Shown here piece by piece: positions 34,645 through 45,727 of a stretch of 64,000 bases of DNA. The notes under the pieces were generated by a model. The model was not told the origin of the DNA. It saw only the letters and a list, made by a program, of their open reading frames with translations, and did no database searches. The stretch is from Siphonodentalium dalli. Taxonomy: Eukaryota; Mollusca; Scaphopoda; Gadilida; Siphonodentaliidae. The translations under genes and the position numbers were made by a program. The first letter of the stretch is position 1; every line of letters begins with the position of its first letter. The stretch lies in NCBI GenBank assembly GCA_032622095.1, contig CP136066.1, positions 96,803,319 to 96,867,318 on the forward strand, given 5' to 3'.

Positions 34645-34726
34645 AGATCATGCCATGAATCTCTACCAATGCTAACACCCGTAACGTTACGGGCGTTAGC
34701 ATTAGTAGAGATTCATGGCATGATCT
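34645..34726. repeat. Hairpin repeat, family B, copy 2 (tight palindrome)
   Basis: An 82-bp palindrome: AGATCATGCCATGAATCTCT, then AATGCTAACRCCCGTAACGT at the centre, then the mirror image. Only a couple of mismatches are present. Confidence 0.9.
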
Positions 34727-35172
34727 AGATTTACATGTACATAACATAAGCTTTTATACTGTATAGCGCTTGTGATTGACCAACAGAATTCTGAGCTTTA
34801 TCTAGGAATTCCCATTCATTCATTTATAGGGATGTTTAGATACAAAGTTCAATGGTGTTAGGCTGTACCATACTGAACATGCTCGCAGCTCTTTTTTGGC
34901 TTTTAACAGGTCAGGGAGAACCCAAAATCGATACGTACTAAACGTCGATTTGTGTAAAAAACCTCGATCGAGGTTCTTCGAGACCGTCACCATGTGACCA
35001 CTGGTCAAAACATACACCATTAGGCATTACTCATTAGTGACCATGATATAGTAAGGGGAAACACTCTAAACCAAATATGATGCCAATGGAAATAATATAG
35101 TGTAAGTGATATAGTGTGGAGTATTTCATAATAGTTAATACACCTGTGGGAGTCCAAATTCACATTTAATAA

Positions 35173-35463
35173 TTAATTTTGCTTGATTGCGCCAAGAGGC
35201 GTCAACAAACGATCGGTATTGGCTGTAAGTGTAACCCGTCGTAGGTTATTTTGGTCTTCGGTCTTTTTCTGTTGAGAAACACGCTCCAAATCCAACAATT
35301 TCGCCCCCTTGATCCGTTCAATAAAGTCCGATTTATTTCCGAATGTTGGAAGTCCTATTCCTTTTAAATAACTTTTTTAATCTGCGTTCTTCATCGTTGC
35401 CAAATCGTCGTTTTTATCCATAATATCATTCGCTTTCTTTGTGTTTTCGATTTCTGACACCAT
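35173..35463 (-). pseudogene. SAP-domain ORF with one internal stop
   Basis: From ATG at 35463 the frame reads MVSEIENTKKANDIMDKNDD, then LATMKNAD, a TAA codon, and in the same frame KSYLKGIGLPTFGNKSDFIE to a final TAA at 35173. LKGIGLPTFGNKSDFIERI is a typical SAP motif (DNA-binding helix-extension-helix). The internal stop sits where a Leu codon would be expected, so a single base change (TTA to TAA) could explain it. A 1.6-kb transposon is inserted 10 bp upstream of the ATG, which would separate the ORF from its promoter-like repeat at 37229-37317. Confidence 0.6.
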
Positions 35464-35473
35464 ACTTCCTGGT

Positions 35474-37071
35474 GGGAACGGGAAGATTCGGCGGAGGGAA
35501 GATTCGGCCATGTATTTTTCGGCGGAGGGAAGATTCGGCCAGTCGTTTGATCTAACTAATTAGTGGAGGGATTACGGCTTGGGGATTACGGCTTATGTGG
35601 GACTAAGCTTGTGTGTGCACTAATTCTTTGTTGTAACAATAACAACTAATTAGAGGGATTATATAGGGTCTTGATTAACTCATTTTTAGTAATGACATAT
35701 TTTATTAGACTTATTAGAATGGATGAAACATATTTACACAAGCTGATATAACATAAGGTGTAACATGCAGATATACAAACAGAACAATTTAAAATACATT
35801 TATAACCGACATTCTTTATTTGAAACAAAAAATCAACTAATAGTCTTGTCTTGTTGTCGTCTTGTCTTCTTATTTCTTTGCCTTGCCGATTCTGTAGATC
35901 TTGGTCACTTTCTTGTAGGAATTCCGATGTTCTGATGTCCTCTTCTCTGTATTTTGCCCATAGGTCGCTGATCTTCGTATCTATTTCTGTGTATTTCTTC
36001 CTCACGTCTGTCTCGAGATCCCTGGCTGCAACGGCAATTTCTACATGGGCTGCTTCAAGTTGAAGAATCGGTACAATTTTTAAATTGAACGGAATCGCGA
36101 TAAAGAAACGAGCTGTATGATGAGCAATTGAAACTTATTTCAATCAAACCCTCCTTGGCCTGGAAATTATACTGTCGCTGAGAAATGCCGGTATTGCATG
36201 TTCTGTGTTGCCATTTGCCGCATGTGTCGCAGTCAACTGCTTGCTGACGAGGACGTACATTCCTATTACACTTAATACACGGGTAGTCTATGAGCTGATT
36301 TTGACGGAGGTTGTACGAAGGCACGATGAAGATGTGATATGGTGAAGTCAATTTCATTCAACTATATAGTCTAAAAGTCGTTAGATCTGATGCGGTAAAA
36401 CAAACAACTGATCAGTTCTAACTGAAATGCACTCAGCAAACTTATCTAAACAAACATCGAATAGTTCTCACTGAGATCATATCAGCATCAGAAAGACGAC
36501 TCTGTATATTCTACCGACTGTTATACAAACACTTGGTGCCAACGTGAACAGAGTGTGAACAACTGTCAAAAAATTTATTCGTTTTCTCATTGAATCTTCA
36601 TTAATCATAATTCCTTATAGTGTTCGAACGTGATATTTGGATTTACCACGTAATTTGTAAGTAATAGGCCTAACTTCAATATATTCACAATAAACTTACC
36701 TTATCATAAACCTAAAATAATCTCATAAAATATGTCAAACAAACTAATGACAAAACATCATAAAAGTATTAACAAAAGTAATAATAAAAGTAATTTATTC
36801 TTGTAAAATATTCACTCATAAAACATACAAATAATCTCAAACAAAACATCATAAAAGTAATAGCTTCATTTAATTTAATTTATTCATCCAATATATTATT
36901 AAAAAATAGATCTAATTCATAGAACTTAAAACATAAAATCTCCCGTCCCAATATATTGGTATAAACCTAGGAAGATTCGGCCGATAAAACCCGCCGAAAC
37001 TTCCCTGCCGAATCTTCCCTCCGCCGAATCTTCCCTGCCGAATCTTCCCTCCGCCGAATCTTCACGGACCC
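35474..37071 (-). mobile_element. 1.6-kb TIR element encoding a PHD-finger protein
   Basis: The left end is GGGAACGGGAAGATTCGGCG and the reversed right end is GGGTCCGTGAAGATTCGGCG. Both are followed by tandem GGGAAGATTCGGC units (two at the left, about five at the right). TTCCTGGT flanks both sides (35466-35473 and 37072-37079), an 8-bp target duplication. The outer ends are the same as those of 11556-12264. It has a minus-strand gene (36357 to about 35650). Right of the gene, 36360-36950 is AT-rich with no ORF. Confidence 0.85.
35646..36357 (-). CDS. PHD-type zinc-finger and coiled-coil protein of the TIR element (one frameshift)
   Basis: The frame from ATG at 36357 gives MKLTSPYHIFIVPSYNLRQN followed by a C4HC3-like finger. 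It runs CIKC, then CDTCGKWQHRTC, then NCSSYS where the last Cys is replaced by Tyr. Near 36075 a shift of frame is needed to continue into ILQLEAAHVEIAVAARDLET and a charged helical segment (KYTEIDTKISDLWAKYREED). It then ends in a hydrophobic tail and stops at 35646. Such PHD fingers occur in marine invertebrates next to Mutator-type transposase or FLYWCH genes. Here no transposase is present. The product could bind chromatin or zinc, but the missing ligand and frameshift suggest decay. Confidence 0.65.
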
Positions 37072-37228
37072 TTCCTGGTAGCCTAGTACCCAGGCCAGCA
37101 AACGGGCGAGTAGCAGAGTTGGGACAGGGTACCAGTCTACCTTCCTGGTTCGTCACCTTCACATCTATCATCTGATTGGTCATAATTAACGTATATTCTG
37201 ATTGATTATCGCAGAGCGGAAGAGACTT

Positions 37229-37317
37229 CCGATTGGCTGCCACCCAACTGCCAACTGCAATACGTCCAATTACAACTGACAACTGAAATGGCCGGACCGG
37301 CGTTCCATAATTACCGG
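37229..37317 (-). promoter_or_regulatory. Promoter-like repeat, copy 2
   Basis: Reverse-orientation counterpart of 1079-1163. In the direction of the SAP ORF it reads GAACGCCGGTCCGGCCATTT to AGCCAATCGGAAG and lies about 165 bp upstream of the ATG once the transposon is removed. CCAAT and GC-rich motifs support a promoter role. Confidence 0.5.
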
Positions 37318-37724
37318 ACAAGAAATGCATACTAACTTGTGCGGTCACTGTGATCCTGCTACCGATACAAACCAAGAAAGGCCAGGGGGTGGGTCAGATA
37401 AAAATTAGACACCTCATACCATGGGGATGAATTTGTATAAGTTTCATGGCAATCAGGGACTAAACCAAATCTTATCAGAGTTAGTACCCACCCAAAGCCC
37501 CCCCCCCCCACCAAATATCTCATCCCAACGACACTAATTTGGCGTCTTTAAATCACAATAAGATTCCTTGTATCATGGAGAAGATCTGAGAAGAATGTGC
37601 ATCAATTTGGTGGAATTCGGCGCTTAAATTATTTTTGATCAATTTTGGTGCCCCTCTCCCTTCCGGGCATCCCTGACGCGAACGGCGCGACTTTTGACAT
37701 ATTTACATCACACCATTAGATTCT

Positions 37725-37832
37725 TTGTATTTCTATAGAATGCAGACAGACAGACAGACATTGTCAAATATAGATATAGATGCTTTAATATCTCAAATTA
37801 TAACATTGCATTATATACGGGTTTCTCCCCCC

Positions 37833-37868
<36 letters not shown>

Positions 37869-38250
37869 GCCCGGCTGTTCCCTGATTACAACATGGTGTC
37901 AGAAGTGGGATGGACTATCACCTGCAGACAAATTCCTAAATGGGAGCATTAGAACGAGACTGCCTAACAATCAAACAAATGTGACATTTGGCTCCAAAGC
38001 CACATCAGACTCCGAGTCAAATGGTCAACGTACACTGTCGGAACTACCAATAAATCACAGTGTGCGATTGAGGTGACAGTACGCCACGTTCTTATCAAAT
38101 TCTCACAGAAAATGGTAATGTTGTTCACAGAAACAGGAAACATATGTTAAAAACTTACGAACATTTCGAACGTGAGATACGAAGACACATGTGAACCATC
38201 AACTCCACCATCGAGGATGGTGTAACAACAACTATGTCGGGCAGGCCAAT
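37725..38250 (+). mobile_element. Internally deleted gypsy-type LTR retrotransposon remnant
   Basis: TGGTGTCAGAAGTGGGAT at 37894-37911, preceded by ACA, looks like a primer binding site just after a 5' LTR. At 38084-38194 the plus strand encodes PRSYQILTENGNVVHRNRKH and KTYEHFEREIRRHM before a stop, as at the end of gypsy integrases. It is followed by GRPIRPPVRFN, another common tail motif. Nothing of gag, protease or RT lies between, so most of the interior is deleted. A (CT)n tract (about 37837-37865) lies within the presumed LTR. I could not find the 3' LTR. Confidence 0.6.
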
Positions 38251-38782
38251 TAGACCGCCTGTCAGGTTCAACAAGAAAACCATAGTCAGAAATGGTAACG
38301 CCACCAAGATCGTATTATTAGCCATAAATATAAATCATAATATAAAATATATTGGTTACATGAATGGACCGCCTCAGAATTCCGTTAAGATAAGTAATTC
38401 TTCAAATTATTACAATGAACTACGGCTTATAAATTACTGCAGGTTTCTCATTCGCCACACCAGAATGCTTCTAAATGCGGATCAAAGCGAAGAGTGCGTG
38501 GCACAGCCATTGTTCATAGACATTTTACAGATAGCTAGAATGATGCATGCTGGGAACGAAAGCATCCACAGCAAAGCCATGTGCTTACGGGGGCATGCGT
38601 TTATTATAGGGGATTTATGGTGGGCCTATAAAACTAATTATAACTTTGTTATCTGTCATAGTTAATGCGTGAAATTTTAAACATATATACCTGGACATCT
38701 ACCCCTTCCAGAATGTTGAAAAACATTTTCAGTTGCTCATCGTATTTTTATAGACGAAATAGTCCGAAATTCCAGAAAATTG

Positions 38783-39491
38783 CGCTAACTGCTCAATGTT
38801 TTAATGTGTTACAAAACGTCTGATAAAAATAGTTCTATCGGGAATATTCACACCATTTTTTTTCAGAGAACATAGTGTAAATATAGTCCTATCGGGATAT
38901 CGTAAAGGAGATTAATTAAACCCCTCAGACTGCCGAAACTGACGACATTAAATTCGCTTTTTCGTGTCCCGCGGAAATGAAACTTGTCTGTCCATTGATG
39001 ACGTTATTTATTTGACATAGTATTTTTTTCTTCTGTTGTATTTGAACACTTGTTGCACGCGCAGGCTGCACGATCATAATAACTTCAACCGATAAGCGCC
39101 GACTGATACCCGCGCAACAGTTTGTCTCAAATAAATTGTTATCAAAACGCAGGTTTATGGCCGCGGACATAAGCCGATTAAGTGTAATGTAATTTATCCA
39201 TGAATTTGACTGAAAAATTGTGATTCTATCACCATTAGCCACGAAAATGGGACCTCTAAACAGGCAAGTTTGATTTTCGGCGGACACGAACAAGCGAATT
39301 TATTGTCGGCAGTTTCGGCAGTCTGAGGGTTAATTAATCCCGAATTAAACGGAACTACTTTACGATAGTCCGATAGGACTATGTTTACTCTATGCATGTT
39401 CTCTGAAAAAATAGTGTGAATATTCCCGATAGAACTCTTTTTATCAGACGTTGTGTAACACCTTAAAACATTGAGAAGTTATAGCGCAAAC
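38783..39491. mobile_element. 710-bp inverted-repeat element
   Basis: The left arm runs from GCGCTAACTGCTCAATGTTT through CTATCGGGAATATTCACACC and CCTCAGACTGCCGAAACTGA to about 38965. The right arm mirrors these from about 39285 to 39491. Arms are about 180 bases each with local differences. The loop has no ORF worth noting. Confidence 0.8.
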
Positions 39492-39839
39492 CGAAATGTG
39501 TTGTCTTGCAAGATATCCCACCGCTTTAGCTAAATTTACCTTCCTACAATATCCATAAAGAGGATCATATATTATATACCCACGGTTTTAATTATAGAAT
39601 ATAAAATATATTGGTTTCGCGAATGACCAACTCAGAATTCCGTTAAAATAACAATAACAACCAGCACCTATAACGAACCGTTTTACTGGACTTGGCCTAC
39701 TGGTCGCGTAGTTCCGACTTTTAAATAAACGGAATTTCCAACTCTATAAATAAAAGCCCCACAATGCATTCGCCCTGTCCACCACGCAATATCAAAATCT
39801 CAGCAGCTAGATACACCACAGGTGGCGTAATAAATGCTC

Positions 39840-41030
39840 TTTATTATTTCCATATCAGGAATACAGTAACAAACAAGACAGCAGTAAAATAAATGGGGAC
39901 AAAAAGTTAGTGTAATCATGTATGAAATTTCCAACTGTTAAAATTCTTTATAACAGTTGTGACTCCCACCCCCTCAAAATACCTCCATCATTCGATCCCC
40001 GTCCCCATCATAATGGGGACAATAATTACTAGTTGGGATACCAGGCAATGGTAACCATGTATTTTAACCTTTATGTTGTAGTGTAATAATGTATGAAATT
40101 TCCAACTACATGTGCATTAACTTTTTTTTACAAAAGTTGTGAATCATACACACTCAAAATCTAACTTCCACCCCCACCCCACTACACTGTCCCTTCCACT
40201 TAAAAACATTCTGGAGATCAAGTTGGCCACAGGTGTTCAGTTATTTTATACCATGACTCCCTATTGTACTGTGTACAAACATGCTATATAATATATTTGT
40301 GCTGTACACCCTACTGTGTGTGAACAGGAGTCCGACCGTGGGTAACACGTTTCTACTGTGGGTAACACGTTTTAATGGCATTTCAATGGTTAAAGTTTAT
40401 ACCCATAGTAGAACTACATCCGAGTTGACCTTTCATTAACCTTCCATGACCTCGATCAAAATCACTCTATTTTTAAAATGTAGCGCCTCGCGATGAAAAC
40501 AATTTGATACTTTCGATTCAATTGAATATTATACTCACTAATGCGATAAAAACGAACAGTTATTTCCGTGGAAATCACATCCAGATCAACAAATTGAACA
40601 TATATTTCAAGAAATAGACGTAAAAAACTCGAACAACAAACGGTGGATTTCAAAATGACTTTCGTGGTTTCCTGTTCACTGTACGGCGGAGAAAAAAAAG
40701 TTCCCGCAATGTGTTATATTTATATTCATTAAATTCGTATTCCCATATATATATTCATGTTGTTTATTTATGGCGGTTTCATCATGATTACAGTTTATTG
40801 TGAATTGGCTACAATGATACCATATTCGTACAATTGAATGTTGACCTAATTCAATGTATCAATACGCCTGATCAGCTGTGATAGTGTACGTCGATGTACG
40901 GCCAAGTGTGGGGAACACAACGGGGATGATTGTGAATGGTGCGACAGAATCATCTTAATTTAAGTGGGTTTATTTCGATTTCATAGCAGTTGTTGCTCCT
41001 GTACCGGTCATGGTATAAACAAAATACACA
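39840..41030. other. Intergenic stretch without a gene
   Basis: The motif GCTCTTTATTATTTCCATAT at about 39836 recurs at about 44015. Two short direct repeats of GTGGGTAACACGTTT occur at 40338-40371. No supported coding sequence is seen. Confidence 0.5.
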
Positions 41031-41032
41031 CG

Positions 41033-41164
41033 TAGTGTTTCTGAATACCAAATTTACACCACTCGTGGGATTGATGATTTACCACACTCGCTAAAGCTCG
41101 TGTGGTAAACCATCAATCCCACTCGTGGTGTAAATTTGGTATTCAGAAACACTACGTGTGTATT
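41033..41164. repeat. Near-perfect palindrome with about 55-bp arms
   Basis: The left arm runs from AATACACACGTAGTGTTTCT to TTACCACAC and is mirrored from GTGTGGTAAA to CTACGTGTGTATT. There is one mismatch and a loop of about 12 bases. Each arm holds a smaller palindrome (CCACTCGTGG-like). Confidence 0.9.
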
Positions 41165-41577
41165 CTATATATACCCCACGTGTCTTGGACTGTTGCCAAA
41201 TTCACAGTGCTCCATTAGAGGGCCTGCTTGGACTGTTGCCAAATTCACAATGTTAACTGCAGAGAGGTTGTATGTTATTGGAGACGTTCTAATATGACAA
41301 TAGGCTGGCCTAATTAACGAACCATGCACAGCTAAATACACACAAGCAACTTTTAATCTTCAAATAGATACAATTGTCGGCCTCCAAAATTCAATATACT
41401 TTCTTATATACAAACAAACATTGAACTCATACCATTGTTTCACTTAACCAAAATAGCGAATTTCCCCAAAAGAACGCATATAGACTGCGCATGCAGAAAA
41501 TAAAAGATGGCCGTTACTACAAAAAAAACAGACATGCGCACTCCAATTAAAATTACCCATAATTCAGTTCACTAGAC

Positions 41578-42052
41578 CAGGGGCTCCCAACAGGTTATAC
41601 AATGTTTTCAGGCTATCAGATTATTTATATTTTCGACTTTAAGTTTACAATTTGAGCCTGTCCTCACTCTATCGATACGATTTATCATAAACATATTATA
41701 CACCAGTGGCGTTAACTTTACAACTTCGGCATCTACGTGATTATATCGGTACGATTCAGTAAGGTACAAACAATCTCCATAAAATACAGCAGGGGCTCCG
41801 AATAGGTTATTCCCATTTATTATGGGCTCCCAATAGGTTATACAATATTTTCAGGCTATCAGATTATTTATATTTTCAACAACATATTATTACACCGGTG
41901 ACTTTAAGTTTACAATTTGAGCCTGTCCTGACTCTATCGATAGGATTTATCATATTTTCATAAACGTATTATACACCGCTGGCGTTAACTTTACAATTTC
42001 GGCATCTACGTGATTATATCGGTACGATTGAGTAAGGTACAAACAATCTCCA
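41578..42052. repeat. Tandem duplication, unit about 245 bp
   Basis: GGGCTCCCAACAGGTTATAC (41580) and GGGCTCCCAATAGGTTATAC (41825) begin two copies. Each runs through TTTGAGCCTGTCC and ACGTGATTATATCGGTACGA to GTACAAACAATCTCCA. The copies differ by small indels. Confidence 0.85.
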
Positions 42053-42249
42053 AGAATACATTCGCCCTGTACTCCATGTGATATAAAAAAACCAAATGCA
42101 AGTAACACCACGCTAGGTGGCGTAATGACTATGTCAAATAAAAAGAAAAAGGGAGATGTTACGATCAGAACTGTACCTCCGCACATGTTATCTGCTCTAC
42201 ATAAAGCAGTGACCCAGAGACCTGATTTTATATAATATCATGGAACGAA

Positions 42250-42350
42250 CGTATAATGAAAAGTATCCGCATATAATGACAAAGTATCTGCATATAATGC
42301 CAAAGTATCTGCATATAAACACACAATAGCTGCATATAATGACAAAATAT
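42250..42350. repeat. 21-bp minisatellite, small cluster
   Basis: Five units of the type GTATCTGCATATAATGACAAA. The same unit forms the long array at 45725-46375. Confidence 0.9.
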
Positions 42351-42902
42351 CTACATTTAATCCACAGTCGCCATATTTTCTATTGTTCTCCCTTGCACAA
42401 TATCCAGCCGATTGCCCACTGGTAACAATAGCTGTGGATTATTTAAACAATAAGTGTGCATTATTTTAACAATAACTGTGGAATATTAAAATATTCCCCA
42501 GGTATTGTCATAACAATCGCAAGTCATTGTTTGCTGTGTTCTCCACTTGCTGACACACCGGAATGTAAAATTGGTGTGACCAATCAATCAATCAAATAAT
42601 AAACTGAACAGTCTTAGGTGATTATAATGATCATAGGGATACTAAGAAAGACGGTGGGTGGAATTTGTTTAATGTAATAACAACAATTTTACATCAATGT
42701 TAGACAATTCGGACTAGAAAAATATATATCACCCCTGGTCAAGTGGTCCAGCAATATACTGAATTATGATCTAGTTATGTGTTAATTTATTGTACTATTA
42801 ATATGTGTATTATAAATAAAATTATCCTATCCTATCCTATCTGCTATGATGCGGTTGGGTCCTGCTGAATTGCTCTGATGATGGTAGGGCAAACTGATGC
42901 TG

Positions 42903-43268
42903 TTAACAAATAGTACCATGAGTTCCACAACGAATTAAAACAATGTACAAGCTAAAATTGAAGTCTGCTCTTGTGTGAGTTTGGACAATATGCATAGCAA
43001 ATGCATTGCTCAACGCCACATATGCTAAGTCAGTGTCGTAATTTGGTTGCGAACAAACAATATATTTATTAGATTTATTATTTAAGTTACCAGTGTGGTT
43101 ATGGGAATAAGTGGTTTGAAGGTCTAAATTATGCTCGCGTTTGTTATATTCGTATAAGGCCTCTGTATGCCGCACATAGCCTAGTTCAAGAGATTGAATT
43201 GAGAAAGTTCGGTTCCCCAACTTCTTTGGCATTGAACAATAAAGAGCGTTCCTTGTTAATACATTCAT
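42903..43268 (-). CDS. Unidentified 121-residue ORF in repeat-rich sequence
   Basis: The frame reads MNVLTRNALYCSMPKKLGNR, then SIQSLELGYVRHTEALYEYN and later VCSQPNYDTDLAYVALSNAF. It looks protein-like in composition. I recognise no domain, and it lies between two copies of a duplicated segment, so it may be a fragment of a mobile element. Confidence 0.3.
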   Translation of the reverse strand: MNVLTRNALYCSMPKKLGNRTFSIQSLELGYVRHTEALYEYNKREHNLDLQTTYSHNHTGNLNNKSNKYIVCSQPNYDTDLAYVALSNAFAMHIVQTHTRADFNFSLYIVLIRCGTHGTIC

Positions 43269-43364
43269 GGTGTGGTATGAATAAAGAGCGGTTGTCTCTC
43301 ACTTGTGTGCGAAATATTTAAAACAGCTGAAAAATATATGTTATATTAACATTTATTTTCAGAG

Positions 43365-43660
43365 CACACAAAGCCGGTATATCACTGGGGCTCTCCTCGC
43401 CTTTGTCGATTATGCAGAAGCTTGGAAGCTTCAAGTCAATACAAAAAAAAAAAAAATGATTTTCACGAAGAAATGGTCGAAAAATCTCCCCACATTCAAG
43501 TATGGAGGCTGTAGCCTAGAAATAGTTAAAGAATTCACTTATTTGGGGGGGGGGGGTAAATTATTTTATAATCGTCGATTCCGCCAGAATATAAAGAAAA
43601 CAGTTACAAACCGGAATGTGAAATTGGTAATTTCGGAATTAGACAATTCGGACTAGAAAA
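43365..43660 (+). pseudogene. LINE reverse-transcriptase fragment
   Basis: The frame has LLAFVDYAEAWKLQVNTKKK, then MIFTKKWSKNLPTFKYGG, LEIVKEFTYLG and FRQNIKKT. These are the conserved steps just after the catalytic motif of CR1/Rex-type LINE RTs (WKL.VN..KTK.M.F, EF.YLG). A poly-Gly run (GGGG) from a G homopolymer shows an indel or expansion. Only about 80 residues of the RT survive. Confidence 0.7.
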
Positions 43661-45338
43661 AATATATTCCACCCGGTCAAGTGGTCCTGCTAATCTGCTA
43701 TGATGCGGTTGGGTTCTACTGAATTTCTCTGATGATGTTAGGGCAAACTGATGCTGATAACAAATACTACCATTATATATTTTTTAATTTGTCTTTTTCG
43801 CGGTGTTGCGATAATCTGAACATATCCACGAAAAGCCATTATGCGTATAAAACATTCAAAACATATTTATTGCGAAATATGTTTAATACTGGTTGTATTA
43901 GTTGATGAAATTCGACTATATTTTCGTACGATGGTGTACGTAAACACACACAAGTTGTGCTCTGCTTACATAACACAGAGCAATTCGATTGGTTATTCAT
44001 ACACAATGATATAAACGCTCTTTATTATTTCCATATCAGGAAAACAGTAATAAATAACGCTCTTTATGTTTACCATATCCGGATCTAAACAAAAGCCAGA
44101 AAACGTAACATGTTTTGATTTTGTTTACATGCCAAAGGGGAAGAAATCGACAATAACATACTGCTTATGTCATATTTCTGATTGCTATAAGAACAAAGTA
44201 TGTCTATATTTCACTATTTATGGCGGTTTTTGACGAATGGGAATATTTTAACAGCATACCCACCGCCAACACCGCCCGTATCTTTAACGACACATTTGCA
44301 ATGTATTTGAGACTTGTTCTAATAATGAAAAACTTACGAAGGTGGAGCCTTCTTATAACACGGAATCACTCGCACGATATAATTTTCTGGTAAATGCTAA
44401 ATATTTAAATGTTGATAATCCAAATCAGTTCGTAATGTCGGGTACACCACACTATAACTTAAGTGGATTAGTTACGTTGATTACATGGATTTTAATAAAA
44501 TGTTAAGAATTTGATGTCAAAATGCTGAAATTGAAGATCGTTTTATACGGGTAACGACTACTATATATTTATAGTAAATAAACCTCATTCGATAACTTAC
44601 GTTGGTCAAGAACTCCTTGTAAATCCAACTTCGAATTCATGGAAATAAATCAGATAAACAGTACAATACGAAAACGACTCATCGAAAGATTGTTTTGTTC
44701 CAATATTAACGGAAAACATCAGTTTGATCATCGGCTGGATTGTCATTTACCTCCGGGTGCTTGTGATGTTTATTTCGCTTATAAAATGAACGCCATGCTG
44801 ATAACATATAACTATGTAATATCCATTTAGATAACGTCGACACAGAAAGTTTAGAAGATTACTTCATTCCCTGTTCGAATGCGGAGTTTGGTCGCGTCAC
44901 GTTTTACTGACAAAATTCACTCTTCTCACATTCAATTTACAAATGCGCCCGAGAACGACGTGTTAATTAACTAGATTAAAGCGTGGGGTAAGCTAATCGG
45001 CGACAAAGGCAATATCATGTTTAGGGCTACCTATAACTGATATCCCGATAACCACTCATCATAACTGGATTGTCAACGCGGCTCAGTGCATACCAACTCA
45101 ATGCGACAATTTTGATTTGTGACAATGCAGCGAGGACGAGCAGTATCAGGCCAAGCAAATTAAATGTTTGTTGTAACTGGAAGGTGTCCATGCACATATG
45201 CACTGGTGTCAATTAGACTTCCGCCCATCTGTTATCTGAGATATAACATAATGTGAGTCATAAATATTGTGTTCATATTGGTTTATAAATGCACAGCTAA
45301 GTAGGATATATAGCAGGATTGGCCATATTTCATGGGGC

Positions 45339-45365
45339 GGGGGGGGGGGGGGGGGGGGGGGGGGG
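45339..45365. repeat. G homopolymer, 27 bases
   Basis: A run of 27 G, one of several in the window. Such runs are prone to length error in assemblies. Confidence 0.85.
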
Positions 45366-45633
45366 TGGCGATTGACACATTTTTAATGACAATTTTAATT
45401 CCAAATCTCCAGATCACTATTTAAAGTGGCAACTGAATTTGCGTACAAATCTTTATTTGTCTGACAGATTAGGAAATTGTTTAATGGTCATGTTCACATT
45501 TTTTGTTAAAACTTTTATTGACTTTTAGTTGAATATATCATACATTGTAATGTCATTGACAAATTTCAAAGTAATACTATAGGTAAAATTAAATTTCGTC
45601 TTGTTATTCTTTAAATACTGAGGATTAAGCCAG

Positions 45634-45727
45634 ATATTCCCCTCGCTGTCGGCCATACGTCCAAAATACACCTCGGCTTCGCCTCGGTGAATTATTTCTC
45701 CGAATGCCCGACAGCTCGGGGAATATC
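45634..45727. repeat. Hairpin (GATATTCCCC...GGGGAATATC)
   Basis: GATATTCCCCTCGCTGTCGG is mirrored by CCGACAGCTCGGGGAATATC. The loop has ACCTCGGCTTCGCCTCGGTG, itself a small hairpin. It directly abuts the 21-bp minisatellite. Confidence 0.8.

Larger units (their letters stand above)
42690..43780. repeat. Direct duplication separated by about 900 bp, with a small LINE tail in copy 1
   Basis: GACAATTCGGACTAGAAAAA and CTATGATGCGGTTGGGT occur in both 42700-42920 and 43640-43780. In the first copy, about 85 bp ending in ATCCTATCCTATCCTATC is inserted at 42753-42840. This looks like the 3' tip of a LINE with an ATCCT tail. Confidence 0.8.

Noticed and set aside
36926-37375. 149-codon minus-strand frame
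   Set aside because: It crosses the transposon end and its subterminal repeats; the GREDSAEGRF repeat is a translation of those repeats.
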